64,000 nucleotides of DNA from Thermodesulfobacteriota bacterium (GTDB taxonomy: Bacteria; Desulfobacterota_D; UBA1144; Nemesobacterales; UBA2774), in NCBI GenBank assembly GCA_035325995.1, contig DAOKYU010000001.1, positions 1-64,000 on the forward strand, given 5' to 3'. The notes under the pieces are model-generated. The model saw nothing but the letters and a program-made list of their open reading frames with translations. It was not told the DNA's origin and did no database searches. Each line of letters begins with the position of its first letter. The first letter of the stretch is position 1. Both the position numbers and the translations under genes were made by a program. Below, in pieces: positions 26,116 to 33,702 of this stretch.

Positions 26116-26652
26116 ATGGAAGCAACAACGTATCAAGAGGTCCAGGGGCTCTCCCGGATGACCGTCGGAGAACTCCGGGACAAGTACCTCGAGGTCTTCG
26201 GAGAAGAGACCCGCTCCTACCATAAGGAGTTTCTGCGCAAGCGAATCGCCTGGCGCATTCAGGCCCTGGCGGAGGGTGATCTTTCGGAGCGGGCCCGGCG
26301 CAGAGCCGAGGAACTGGCCAACGACGCCGACCTGAGAACGCGGGCTCCGCGTGATCCGGTCGCCTCGGGTTCCTCCGAGGTCAAAGCGAGAACGGCGACC
26401 GGCCGCATATCCCCGTCGCGCGACCCGAGGCTGCCTTTGCCCGGAACTCTGCTCGCCCGCGAGTTCCAAGGCCGCGACATTGTGGTCAAGGTACTCGACA
26501 ACGGCTTCGAGTTCGACGGCCGACGCTACAAGTCCCTATCCGCCATCGCTCAGGAGGTCACCGGGAGCAAGTGGAACGGGTTCCTCTTCTTCGGCATCGC
26601 CGATGCCGCGGCCAGAGGCGGGAGCCGCAAACCCGAGAGGAGGAACGAATGA
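26116..26652 (+). CDS. DUF2924 family protein
   Basis: The 178-residue protein begins MEATTYQEVQGLSRMTVGELRDKYLEVFGEE and later reads PGTLLAREFQGRDIVVKVLDNGFEFDGRRYKSLSAIAQEVTGSKWNGFLFFGI. That is the DUF2924 pattern, a family found next to phage recombinases. Its biochemical role is unknown; the C-terminal half resembles small DNA-contacting domains. AGGAGG lies at 26104-26109. Its stop overlaps the recombinase ATG (ATGA), so the two are translationally coupled. Confidence 0.8.
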   Translation: MEATTYQEVQGLSRMTVGELRDKYLEVFGEETRSYHKEFLRKRIAWRIQALAEGDLSERARRRAEELANDADLRTRAPRDPVASGSSEVKARTATGRISPSRDPRLPLPGTLLAREFQGRDIVVKVLDNGFEFDGRRYKSLSAIAQEVTGSKWNGFLFFGIADAAARGGSRKPERRNE

Positions 26653-28265
26653 GCAGAAACAATAACCGTGGCCGGGGAGAAGCCCGGGAGTCGGCATCAA
26701 GAACCAACGGGACGATCCGTTGCGCCATCTACACCCGCAAGTCCACTGACGAGGGGCTGGAGCAGGAGTTCAACAGCCTCGACGCTCAGCGGGAATCCGC
26801 GGAGGCGTATATCGCGAGCCAACGACACGAAGGGTGGGTGTGCATCCCGGATCGCTTCGACGACGGCGGATTCACCGGCGGCAACATGGAGCGGCCCGCC
26901 CTCAAGCGGCTCTTCGCCGGCATCGAGTCGGGCGACATCGACTGCGTGGTGGTATATAAGGTTGACCGTCTGAGCCGGTCTCTCCTGGACTTCGCCCGCA
27001 TGATGGAGCTCTTCGACAAGCACGCCGTGAGCTTCGTCTCCGTCACCCAGCAGTTCAACACGACCAGCTCCATGGGGCGGCTCACCCTAAACATCCTGCT
27101 TTCCTTTGCCCAGTTCGAGCGGGAGATCATCTCGGAGCGCACGCGGGACAAGATGTCCGCCGCGCGCCGCAAGGGCAAGTGGGTCGGCGGGATGCCGGTC
27201 CTCGGGTACGACGTCGACCCGAAAGGCGGCAGGTTGATCGTCAACGAGGACGAAGCCGTACAGGTCCGAGGGATGTACCAGCTCTACCTGGAGCAGAGAG
27301 CCATGATCCCTGTCGTCCAGGAGATCGACCGCCGCGGTTGGCAGACCAAGCGGTGGACCACCAAGAAGGGTCAGGAGCGCGGCGGAAAGCCATTCACCAA
27401 AAACAGTCTTTTCCGGCTCCTGACCAACGTGATCTACACCGGCAAGGTTGATTACAAGGGAACCATCTACAACGGCGAACACAACGGGATCGTTGACGTC
27501 GATCTTTGGCAGCGGGTGCAGGATGCTCTCCGGCGGAACGGCAGCACCGGAGGAAAAGAGGTGCGCAACAAATACGGAGCGCTGTTGAAGGGACTGCTCT
27601 ACTGCGCTCCCTGCGGCACGGGGATGGTGCATACCTACACGGCCAAGGACAACGGCAAACGGTATCGCTACTACGTCTGCCTGAACGCGCAGCAACGAGG
27701 CTGGGCGTCCTGTCCGACCAAGTCGCTCAACGCGCACGAGATCGAGACCGCGGTGGTCGAACACATCCGAGGCATAGGCAGGAATGAGGAAATCATCGCA
27801 GCGACGGCTGCAAAGGTTCGGGAAGAGAGCGGCAAGCGCATGGCGGAACTGGAAACCGAACAACGCGGCCATGAGCGTGAACTCAAACGGCTGCACACCA
27901 GAATCCAGAAGCTGGTGAGCGAGTCCTTCACCGCCGTCTCGAACGGAGGGGCTGCCATGGACCAGCTCGCCGACCTGCAGGATCAGATTCGAACCATAGA
28001 ACAGCGGATGACCGCCATACGCGAAGAGGTCATCACGATCCAGAGAGAAACTGTTGATGAAGGCGACCTGGCCCGGGCGCTGGCGGTCTTCGACCCGGTC
28101 TGGGAGTCACTGTCTCCCCGAGAACAATCACGGATCGTCCGACTCCTCGTCGAGCGCGTCGGGTATGACGGGCGGGACGGCAGAGTGACCGTGACCTTCC
28201 GCTCACCGGGAGTCAAGGCGCTGTGCAGCGAGGCCGACATCCGCAGCCGGGAGGTGTCGGCATGA
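26649..28265 (+). CDS. Large serine recombinase (phage integrase)
   Basis: The 538-residue protein has the resolvase-type catalytic domain at the N-terminus. The nucleophile is Ser in CAIYTRKSTDEG (~22), and the arginines lie in YKVDRLSRSLLDF and RLTLNILLSFAQFEREIISERTRDK. A recombinase domain and a zinc ribbon follow (LYCAPCGTGMVHTY ... YYVCLNAQQRGWASCPTKS, ~317-360), then a long coiled coil. It probably integrates and excises the phage. It is translationally coupled to the genes on both sides by ATGA overlaps. Confidence 0.93.
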   Translation: MSRNNNRGRGEARESASRTNGTIRCAIYTRKSTDEGLEQEFNSLDAQRESAEAYIASQRHEGWVCIPDRFDDGGFTGGNMERPALKRLFAGIESGDIDCVVVYKVDRLSRSLLDFARMMELFDKHAVSFVSVTQQFNTTSSMGRLTLNILLSFAQFEREIISERTRDKMSAARRKGKWVGGMPVLGYDVDPKGGRLIVNEDEAVQVRGMYQLYLEQRAMIPVVQEIDRRGWQTKRWTTKKGQERGGKPFTKNSLFRLLTNVIYTGKVDYKGTIYNGEHNGIVDVDLWQRVQDALRRNGSTGGKEVRNKYGALLKGLLYCAPCGTGMVHTYTAKDNGKRYRYYVCLNAQQRGWASCPTKSLNAHEIETAVVEHIRGIGRNEEIIAATAAKVREESGKRMAELETEQRGHERELKRLHTRIQKLVSESFTAVSNGGAAMDQLADLQDQIRTIEQRMTAIREEVITIQRETVDEGDLARALAVFDPVWESLSPREQSRIVRLLVERVGYDGRDGRVTVTFRSPGVKALCSEADIRSREVSA

Positions 28266-28693
28266 GGAATACCGCATCCGACGGGACCTGGCTAAGCCGG
28301 TTGGAGATCTCCTTCAGTTTCAAACCCAAGAACGGCAGGAAGAGCGACAACCATCCCCACGAGGCAGACCGAACCATCGAGCCGGGGAATCTGCCCCGCA
28401 TCTCGAAGCTGATGGCCCTGGCGATCCGCTTCGACGGACTGGTCCGGCGCGGCGAGGTGCGGGACTACGCTGATCTGGCCAGGCTCGGCTATGTGACACG
28501 CGCACGCATCACCCAGATCATGAACCTACTCAACCTGGCCCCGGACATCCAAGAGGCGATTCTCTTCCTGCCCCGGACGGTCAAGGGGCGTGACCAGATT
28601 CGGGAGAAAGAGGTCCGTCCCATTGCCGCCGTTGCTCAATGGTCACGTCAACGAAAGATGTGGGCGAAGCTCACCGCCGAGCGGATGAGCTGA
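28262..28693 (+). CDS. HTH-containing protein of the recombinase operon
   Basis: The 143-residue protein is coupled to the recombinase by an ATGA overlap. Residues ~58-95 (GEVRDYADLARLGYVTRARITQIMNLLNLAPDIQEAILFL) resemble the helix-turn-helix of ParB/KorB-like proteins. It could be a recombination directionality factor or a local regulator; position fits either, and I have no direct evidence. The C-terminus is basic (RQRKMWAKLTAERM). Confidence 0.6.
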   Translation: MRNTASDGTWLSRLEISFSFKPKNGRKSDNHPHEADRTIEPGNLPRISKLMALAIRFDGLVRRGEVRDYADLARLGYVTRARITQIMNLLNLAPDIQEAILFLPRTVKGRDQIREKEVRPIAAVAQWSRQRKMWAKLTAERMS

Positions 28694-28806
28694 CGCCCCG
28701 CTCAGGGCAACCGGCCGCCTCTCTATCCACCCGTCCGATCACCGATCTCTCTTCTCCTCACCCGCCAGCGATTCCTCAAACCCCCTGATTCATGTACATT
28801 TTTCTA

Positions 28807-28835
28807 TTGACCTGACGCCTATCAGGTCGTATAAT
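28807..28835 (+). promoter_or_regulatory. Consensus sigma-70 promoter with embedded 20-bp operator (repressor gene)
   Basis: TTGACC (28807-28812) and TATAAT (28830-28835) are 17 bases apart. Between them lies a perfect inverted repeat, GACCTGA-CGCCTA-TCAGGTC (28809-28828). A repressor bound there would cover the -35 and block RNA polymerase. The LexA-like gene begins 92 bases after the -10, so autorepression is the natural reading. Confidence 0.8.
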
Positions 28836-28926
28836 ATCAGCCTGTAACGTGGCCGTAGTTTGCCCTGACCGGGCCCTGCGGCTGTTGGTGTTCGACGATA
28901 AGCCATTTGGATGGTTGAGGATACAC

Positions 28927-29601
28927 ATGAGTCAAAGACCGCGAGGCAGACGCCCCGTTCAGGAAATAACCGAGCCGCAGCGCCGTACATTGAAGGAGAT
29001 CCGCCTCTTCACGAACCGGCGGGGGTTCCCCCCGACCATGAAGGAACTCGCGGACATCCTCGGAATATCGCACGCCAGCGCCCACGGCCAAGTGAGCCAG
29101 CTCGTGCGGAAGGGCTATCTGAAGCGGGAGGCGAGAAAGGCCCGCGGCATCGTCATCTTGCGCGATCCGGAGGATGACGTTCCGGATCTGGTGGCCGTCC
29201 CCATCGTCGGCCGGGTGGCGGCCGGCCAGCCCATCTTGGCCGAGGAGAACATCGTCGGCGAGGTGCTGGTCGAAGGCGGGATCGCCCGCTCGGGTCGGTG
29301 TTTCGCCCTCGAGGTGACAGGCGACAGCATGGTGGATGCCGGTATCCGGGAACGTGATTTGGTGGTGGTACGCGAGCAAGCTGTGGCGGAGAACGGCGAT
29401 ATTGTGGTTGCCCTATTGGAAGACGAAGCCACGGTGAAACGGCTTTTCATCCGTGACGAGAAAATCGAACTGAGACCGGAGAACCCGAACCATCGACCGA
29501 TCCCGGTGGGACCCGACGACGGGCTCCGCATCCTCGGCAAGGTCGTCGCCGTCAGGCGGCCCGGCTCGAACACTCAAACGCCGGGGACGGCCTGGCAATA
29601 A
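28927..29601 (+). CDS. LexA/CI-type self-cleaving phage repressor
   Basis: The 224-residue protein has a LexA-like winged helix (PPTMKELADILGISHASAHGQVSQLVRKGYL, residues ~38-68) and a C-terminal S24 peptidase domain. The cleavage site is Ala-Gly in GRVAAGQPI (~100), the nucleophile Ser is in GDSMVDAG (~139) and the Lys in EATVKRLF (~176). It should repress lytic genes and self-cleave with RecA after DNA damage. A GTG at 28849 would lengthen it, but it lies within a few bases of the predicted transcript start; the ATG at 28927 has TGAGGA before it. Confidence 0.88.
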   Translation: MSQRPRGRRPVQEITEPQRRTLKEIRLFTNRRGFPPTMKELADILGISHASAHGQVSQLVRKGYLKREARKARGIVILRDPEDDVPDLVAVPIVGRVAAGQPILAEENIVGEVLVEGGIARSGRCFALEVTGDSMVDAGIRERDLVVVREQAVAENGDIVVALLEDEATVKRLFIRDEKIELRPENPNHRPIPVGPDDGLRILGKVVAVRRPGSNTQTPGTAWQ

Positions 29602-29622
29602 GAAGCAAGGAGGAAATAACGA

Positions 29623-30789
29623 ATGGCAACGTACAATCTCAGGCGTTTTGCCCATGCCGACGGCCTCAAGGCCATCGCGCGTGAGCATCTATTGGCTCTG
29701 CTGAACCCTCACAAGCCCTACTTTGACGGCCGAGGATTGACGTTGCCACCGCCGTCCGCCTCCGACGGCATTGATTACGACCAACTCGTCAATGTTCTTA
29801 TGAACCCGGATACGGACACGCCGAAGGGCCTGCTCGACGCACTCTACTTTGTGCATGAGATGGCCACGCCCGAAGCTATGGACGTCCTTCTCCAAGAGGC
29901 GGAGAACAATGGCATCTCTCTCGACGGGAACCCCGACCCCACCGCGGCCGACGTGGCCGTTCAGGTCTACCTGCAGGACAAGGGCCTTCTCGAGCGCAAG
30001 CACGCCGAGCAGTACCTTTTGAAGCCCCGGTCCTTCGAGTATTTTCAGACCGATACACATCCGATCCCTAAGTTCAAACAGCCGACAGCGAAAGCCCTCG
30101 TGGCTCTGGAGAAGGACCTCGACGATTGGTTCGAGAAGAAAAAGCGCGGACGGGGATCGAAGGTCTTCGTTTACCCCAAGAAGGATTCCGTGTGGTTTCT
30201 GGTGCGCCACGGTGATCCGTTGCGGCGCGAAGGCAGCCTCGACGGCGGTCAGGCTTCGAGCGTCTTCTACCGTCCCGAAAAGTACGACGTGCTGGTTTAC
30301 GAACCGACCATCGGCGAGATTCGAATGCACGCTTGTGGAAAAGGGGAAAAGGACCTCTTCCGCCAGCAGTTCGGCCGCCATGTGTTCAGCAAGGAGGATT
30401 TCTTCCCTGAGACCGGCAAATACACGCTCGAGCCGCTCCGGACCGACGGAGATGCCTCCGTCGTTTGCACGGACGTGGACGGCATGGAATGGGTGCGGCT
30501 CAAGGAGATTCAGTTTTTCTGGGGCGGCGCGGAGAAGGAGACCGAGATACGCAAGGCCAACGACGTGTTCGCCGCCTACGCCGGGCGCGGCCGCACCATG
30601 CCCCAGAAGGCACGGATCATCCGGGCGAGCTTTCAGGTGAAATTCACCGACTCCAAGACGGCCCGGACCGTGACCATCCGCCCATCGAACATCGCCCAGT
30701 ACACCAGGGACAGTGACGCCTCCGTGGTCGAAGACTGGCTCACCAAGCGCGGATTCATCCTTGCCGAGCAGGAAGACGATGAGGAATAG
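29623..30789 (+). CDS. Unrecognised protein, first gene of a two-gene module
   Basis: The 388-residue protein (MATYNLRRFAHADGLKAIAREHLLALLNPH) matches no family I can name. It looks soluble, with no signal peptide or membrane span. The central part (PKKDSVWFLVRHGDPLRREGSL ... YDVLVYEPTIGEIRMHA) is β-rich and suggests a ligand-sensing or nucleic-acid fold. AAGGAGG precedes the start. It follows the repressor by 21 bases and overlaps the next gene by 11 bases, so the pair is coexpressed. Possible roles are immunity, superinfection exclusion or defence, all inferred from position. Confidence 0.75.
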   Translation: MATYNLRRFAHADGLKAIAREHLLALLNPHKPYFDGRGLTLPPPSASDGIDYDQLVNVLMNPDTDTPKGLLDALYFVHEMATPEAMDVLLQEAENNGISLDGNPDPTAADVAVQVYLQDKGLLERKHAEQYLLKPRSFEYFQTDTHPIPKFKQPTAKALVALEKDLDDWFEKKKRGRGSKVFVYPKKDSVWFLVRHGDPLRREGSLDGGQASSVFYRPEKYDVLVYEPTIGEIRMHACGKGEKDLFRQQFGRHVFSKEDFFPETGKYTLEPLRTDGDASVVCTDVDGMEWVRLKEIQFFWGGAEKETEIRKANDVFAAYAGRGRTMPQKARIIRASFQVKFTDSKTARTVTIRPSNIAQYTRDSDASVVEDWLTKRGFILAEQEDDEE

Positions 30790-31840
30790 ACCGACCGGAT
30801 TCTGGCAGGCACTCGAAACCGTCCCCGGCGCGGCCGCGGTGGATGCCGAGTGGAAAGCCCGGTTCGGGAACGATTATGGGACGGCGAAGGCCTTCCTTCG
30901 TCCGAACGGCAAACTGGCGTCTTCACATCCCTGCATGGTTCAACGCGGCTGCGGCTGTGAGCACGAAGTGGTCGTGCACGATCCGGAGGACATTGTCGCC
31001 GTCTGCAGGTGCGAACGTGGATGCGAGACCTTTGCCCTGCGACGATCCGACATCGTGGCATATGAGCTGGATCGTCCGGCTCTCGACACGGCGCTCGCCA
31101 AGGTCTTCGACCTGATCGAAGAAACCGACGCGGGAACCGACCTTCCCGGCACGACGCGCATCGGCGTTTACTCTCCATACGCCGGATACCGTTTCCCGGT
31201 CTACCTGGCCATCCAGATTGAGCCCGATGATTTCAATGAGAGGCTGGACGGTCTTTTGGGGAGAAATGGCACGCCGTTCATCCTCTTGGCTCCCACGCGG
31301 GAGCTCTGTTCCGCGAAGGCGGAGAAGCGCCTAACCGACAAGCGGTCGGGCTTCGTGTCCCTGTCGGAGAGCGTGGCCATCGGAGACAAGCGACAACTTC
31401 AGCTCCTTCGTCCCCTCGATGAAATCCTGGCACAATTCCGCGGGGTCAATCTTCCGCCTCCGAAGGAGGATGGTGCCACAGCCATTTTCCTTACACCGCC
31501 GGATGCATCATGGGGGGACGTGTCGATCCGCTTCAAGGACGGGCATACCGTCTCGGTCAAAGTCAAATCGGCCGGAGGCGTGTTCAATTACACGCAGATG
31601 GGCATGGCCAATAAGAAGAATGGGAACCCCACCGTTCAATGGGAGCTGCTCAAGGTATTCGCTGATGAACGTGGAGTATTGGACTGGAGCAGCAACAAGG
31701 CCCACAGACGCAACCAGAAACGCCGCGAACTCCTCGCCGCCAACCTGCGCGACTTCTTCCGCATCGAAGGCGATCCCTTCCGCCTGACGGATGACGGAAA
31801 GGGCTGGCAGGCACTCTTCCTCATCTCCCCCGACGAATAG
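30779..31840 (+). CDS. Unrecognised Cys-cluster protein, second gene of the module
   Basis: The 353-residue protein begins MRNRPTGFWQALETVPGAA. It has a dense cysteine group at ~56-85 (CMVQRGCGCEHEVVV ... CRCERGC), likely a zinc site. The C-terminal ~80 residues (NPTVQWELLKVFADERGVL ... RRELLAANLRDFFRIEGDPF) look like a winged helix. Together this suggests a DNA- or RNA-binding regulator. The ATG lies inside the end of the preceding gene (11-base overlap). I do not recognise the family. Confidence 0.75.
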   Translation: MRNRPTGFWQALETVPGAAAVDAEWKARFGNDYGTAKAFLRPNGKLASSHPCMVQRGCGCEHEVVVHDPEDIVAVCRCERGCETFALRRSDIVAYELDRPALDTALAKVFDLIEETDAGTDLPGTTRIGVYSPYAGYRFPVYLAIQIEPDDFNERLDGLLGRNGTPFILLAPTRELCSAKAEKRLTDKRSGFVSLSESVAIGDKRQLQLLRPLDEILAQFRGVNLPPPKEDGATAIFLTPPDASWGDVSIRFKDGHTVSVKVKSAGGVFNYTQMGMANKKNGNPTVQWELLKVFADERGVLDWSSNKAHRRNQKRRELLAANLRDFFRIEGDPFRLTDDGKGWQALFLISPDE

Positions 31841-32064
31841 CCTATCTTCCGGCCCAGCGAATTTTCGCTGGGCATCCGGAAAAAAAGTTAAAAAAAGTTT
31901 CCCCTCCGTAGCCCAGGCATCCGCCTGAAATCTCAGCATTTTCCTGTCCTTCACCATCGACGCGCCGGGCCGTCCCGCCCCTCTCATCGAAATTTCGCCA
32001 AAGAGGGGTGACGGTCCGGCGAGACCCTCACCCTGGAAGAAACGCCCGGATGATCCGGGTGAAC
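31841..32064. other. Non-coding gap with strong hairpins
   Basis: No gene is seen. A 10-bp perfect hairpin (GCCCAGCGAA 31852-31861 with TTCGCTGGGC 31864-31873) lies just after the module and is followed by A-tracts, not T-tracts. A short palindrome CCCGGAT-G-ATCCGGG is at 32045-32059. AT-rich runs around 31880-31900 contrast with the GC-rich surroundings. Confidence 0.5.
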
Positions 32065-32110
32065 GCCCCCTGGGAGGTCCATTCGCCGGACCCGCCTCCC
32101 AGGGGGCTTT
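32065..32110 (+). terminator. Intrinsic terminator before the small 110-aa gene
   Basis: A 13-bp perfect stem (GCCCCCTGGGAGG, 32065-32077, with CCTCCCAGGGGGC, 32095-32107) is followed by TTTT at 32107-32111. It closes the repressor-module transcript, or could act as an attenuator for the gene that starts at 32148. Confidence 0.65.
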
Positions 32111-32147
32111 TCGTTGATGCGCCCAAGTGCGCGAAAGGAGGTCCGGT

Positions 32148-32480
32148 ATGACGGATGTTGTGACAAAGGCGGCCCTGACTCCTGCCAGGAAACGCCTGGT
32201 CGAGCTGATGCAGGAGGTCAACTACGGGCGGATCGAGGGACTGCGCGTCCAAAACGGCGAGCCGGTCTTCGATCCCCCGCCCACCGTGCTGCGGCTGTTT
32301 CTGTTCGGCAAGGACAACGGGCCGAACGAATCCCGCGGCAACGACGGCTTCGCTCTGAAAAAGAAGGTGGCGGAGCTGTTCGAGGTCTTCGACCGGGAGC
32401 GTTCGCTCTCGATCCAGGAACTCATGATCGACAACGGATTGCCCGTCCGCATGACCGTGGCGGACGCGGTCCGGGTCTGA
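32148..32480 (+). CDS. Small phage protein of unknown function
   Basis: The 110-residue protein (MTDVVTKAALTPARKRLVELMQEVNYGRIEGLRVQNGEPVFDPPP) has a GGAGG site 8 bases before its ATG. It is probably soluble, with an α/β pattern; no family recognised. Its stop codon lies inside a hairpin (CCGGGTCTG 32471-32479, CAGACCCGG 32483-32491). It is the last gene before the sigma leader, and the sigma transcript may start upstream of it. Confidence 0.65.
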   Translation: MTDVVTKAALTPARKRLVELMQEVNYGRIEGLRVQNGEPVFDPPPTVLRLFLFGKDNGPNESRGNDGFALKKKVAELFEVFDRERSLSIQELMIDNGLPVRMTVADAVRV

Positions 32481-32532
32481 TTCAGACCCGGCCATAGAGC
32501 ACGGTCCATCACCAGACAACAGACTGGCCGCA

Positions 32533-32657
32533 GAGCGGAGGTCGTTGTGGGTGTCGCCGATACCGGCGTACTCGCAACACCTCCGCTCGCTTCGTTTAGA
32601 GCGGTCGTCCCGGCATAGGTCGACACCCACACGAGCTCCTCCTCGGCCCCGAGGAGG
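32533..32657 (+). ncRNA. Structured 5' leader of the phage sigma gene (pseudoknot-like, hides the RBS)
   Basis: Helix A pairs 32533-32547 with 32575-32588 (14 bp, one bulged C). Helix B pairs 32546-32556 (TGTGGGTGTCG) with 32621-32631 (CGACACCCACA). The arms interleave as in a pseudoknot. A third hairpin, CCTCCTCG (32638-32645) with CGAGGAGG (32650-32657), buries the ribosome binding site five bases before the ATG. The same layout with compensatory changes occurs at 25686-25821. A CGCCG/CGGCG hairpin lies in the loop of A. Confidence 0.65.
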
Positions 32658-32662
32658 CTCAG

Positions 32663-33250
32663 ATGGGTTTCGACAAACGCTACGAAGGAATCGACGAGTA
32701 TGCCGTTCAGATCATCAAGTACAAGGCAAGACAACTGGTCGGACGGGTGGGCTTCACCGAGTCCGACCGCGAGGACCTGGAGCAGGAGATGCTGATGGAC
32801 CTGCTCCAACGCCTGCCCAAGTACAACCCCGACCGCGCCCAACGCAACACCTTCATCGCCCGCGTGGTGGAACACAAGATCGCCACCATCATCGAGGCGC
32901 GGAAGGCCGGACTGCGGGATTACCGGCTCTGCAATTGTTCGCTCAACGACCGCTTGGAAGACGAGGAAGGCGGCTCTGTCGAGCGTATGGAGACCATCGA
33001 TCAGGAGGACTACCTGCGCCGCACGGGCAGACTTTCACGCCCTGCCTCCGAGTTGCGCGATCTCACCCTCGACGTTCGCAAAGCAATCGAGAAGCTTCCC
33101 CCCGAGCTGCGTGAGCTGTGCCGGCGTCTCGATACCGACACCGTCACGGAGATCTCCCGCGACACCGGGATTCCGCGGGGGACGATCTACGAGTCCATCA
33201 ACAAGCTGCGCGCGATCTTCGAAGACGCCGGACTGAGGGACTACCTCTGA
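32663..33250 (+). CDS. Phage-encoded sigma-70-type sigma factor
   Basis: The 195-residue protein has a region-2-like domain (YAVQIIKYKARQLVGRV ... SDREDLEQEMLMDLLQRLPKYNP ... RNTFIARVVEHKIATII, residues ~13-78) and a region-4-like C-terminal HTH (EKLPPELRELCRRL ... VTEISRDTGIPRGTIYESINKLRAIF, ~142-188). Region 3 is lacking, as in ECF-type factors. It probably directs host RNA polymerase to the phage promoters; one copy (b) begins four bases after its stop. Its ribosome binding site GAGGAGG is locked in a hairpin, so translation is probably controlled. Confidence 0.82.
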   Translation: MGFDKRYEGIDEYAVQIIKYKARQLVGRVGFTESDREDLEQEMLMDLLQRLPKYNPDRAQRNTFIARVVEHKIATIIEARKAGLRDYRLCNCSLNDRLEDEEGGSVERMETIDQEDYLRRTGRLSRPASELRDLTLDVRKAIEKLPPELRELCRRLDTDTVTEISRDTGIPRGTIYESINKLRAIFEDAGLRDYL

Positions 33251-33253
33251 TCG

Positions 33254-33285
33254 TCCGACGGTCCGGGTCCGCCTCCGGTAGGTAT
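33254..33285 (+). promoter_or_regulatory. Phage two-part promoter motif, copy b (replication genes)
   Basis: TCCGACG (33254-33260), 13 bases, then TCCGGTAGGTAT (33274-33285). It sits directly after the sigma gene and 102 bases before the gene at 33388, which opens the replication and recombination block. It matches the consensus of the six copies exactly. Confidence 0.75.
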
Positions 33286-33288
33286 TGA

Positions 33289-33342
33289 CCGGGTCGGATG
33301 CATGGAAGGCGTCCGAGAGGTCGCCGAAAGCATCCGGCCCGG
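33289..33342 (+). promoter_or_regulatory. Large hairpin at the predicted 5' end of the replication transcript
   Basis: CCGGGTCGGATGC (33289-33301) pairs with GCATCCGGCCCGG (33330-33342) over 13 bp with one wobble, and an inner GGCG/CGCC stem follows. It begins where transcription from promoter copy b should start. It may protect or regulate this mRNA. CCTCC at 33349-33353 could pair with the GGAGG (33376-33380) of the next gene. Confidence 0.5.
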
Positions 33343-33387
33343 GCGCGCCCTCCAACAGACCTTACTGAACGGAATGGAGGCAAGATC

Positions 33388-33702
33388 ATGAACCGAGAAC
33401 TTTACCGATACAACTTCGACTCCAAGGTCCCGATCCGGGACATCGAGGAGTCTCTGCTCCTGGCGGTGCTCGCCGCCGAGAGCCTTCACGGCCGGTCGCT
33501 GGTTCGGCTGGACGCGTCCTTCTGCCTGGATTCGCACAAGCGCTCCTGCGTCGTGGATGCGGCGACCGAGGTCGGCCGCGCCATCGCCCGCATCTTCACC
33601 GGCTTTCTCACCCGAGAGTTCGGGGAAGAGGCTTTCAAAGTCCAACGCGTGGGTGACGGCCCGGCGATCGGCCCCGAACTCAAAGCCACGGGGGCCGCCT
33701 GA
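33388..33702 (+). CDS. Small phage protein, first gene of the replication block
   Basis: The 104-residue protein (MNRELYRYNFDSKVPIRDIEESLLLAVLAAESLHGRSLVRLDASFCLD) has no recognised family. It has an α/β pattern and no membrane span. GGAGG lies 7 bases before its ATG, and its stop overlaps the next ATG (TGATG). A role in replication or recombination is suggested only by position. Confidence 0.65.
   Translation: MNRELYRYNFDSKVPIRDIEESLLLAVLAAESLHGRSLVRLDASFCLDSHKRSCVVDAATEVGRAIARIFTGFLTREFGEEAFKVQRVGDGPAIGPELKATGAA

Noticed and set aside
31852..31873. Strong hairpin taken first as a terminator of the two-gene module
   Set aside because: It is followed by A-tracts rather than T-tracts on the plus strand, and nothing converges from the other side. 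The stem at 32065-32107 with TTTT is the better terminator.
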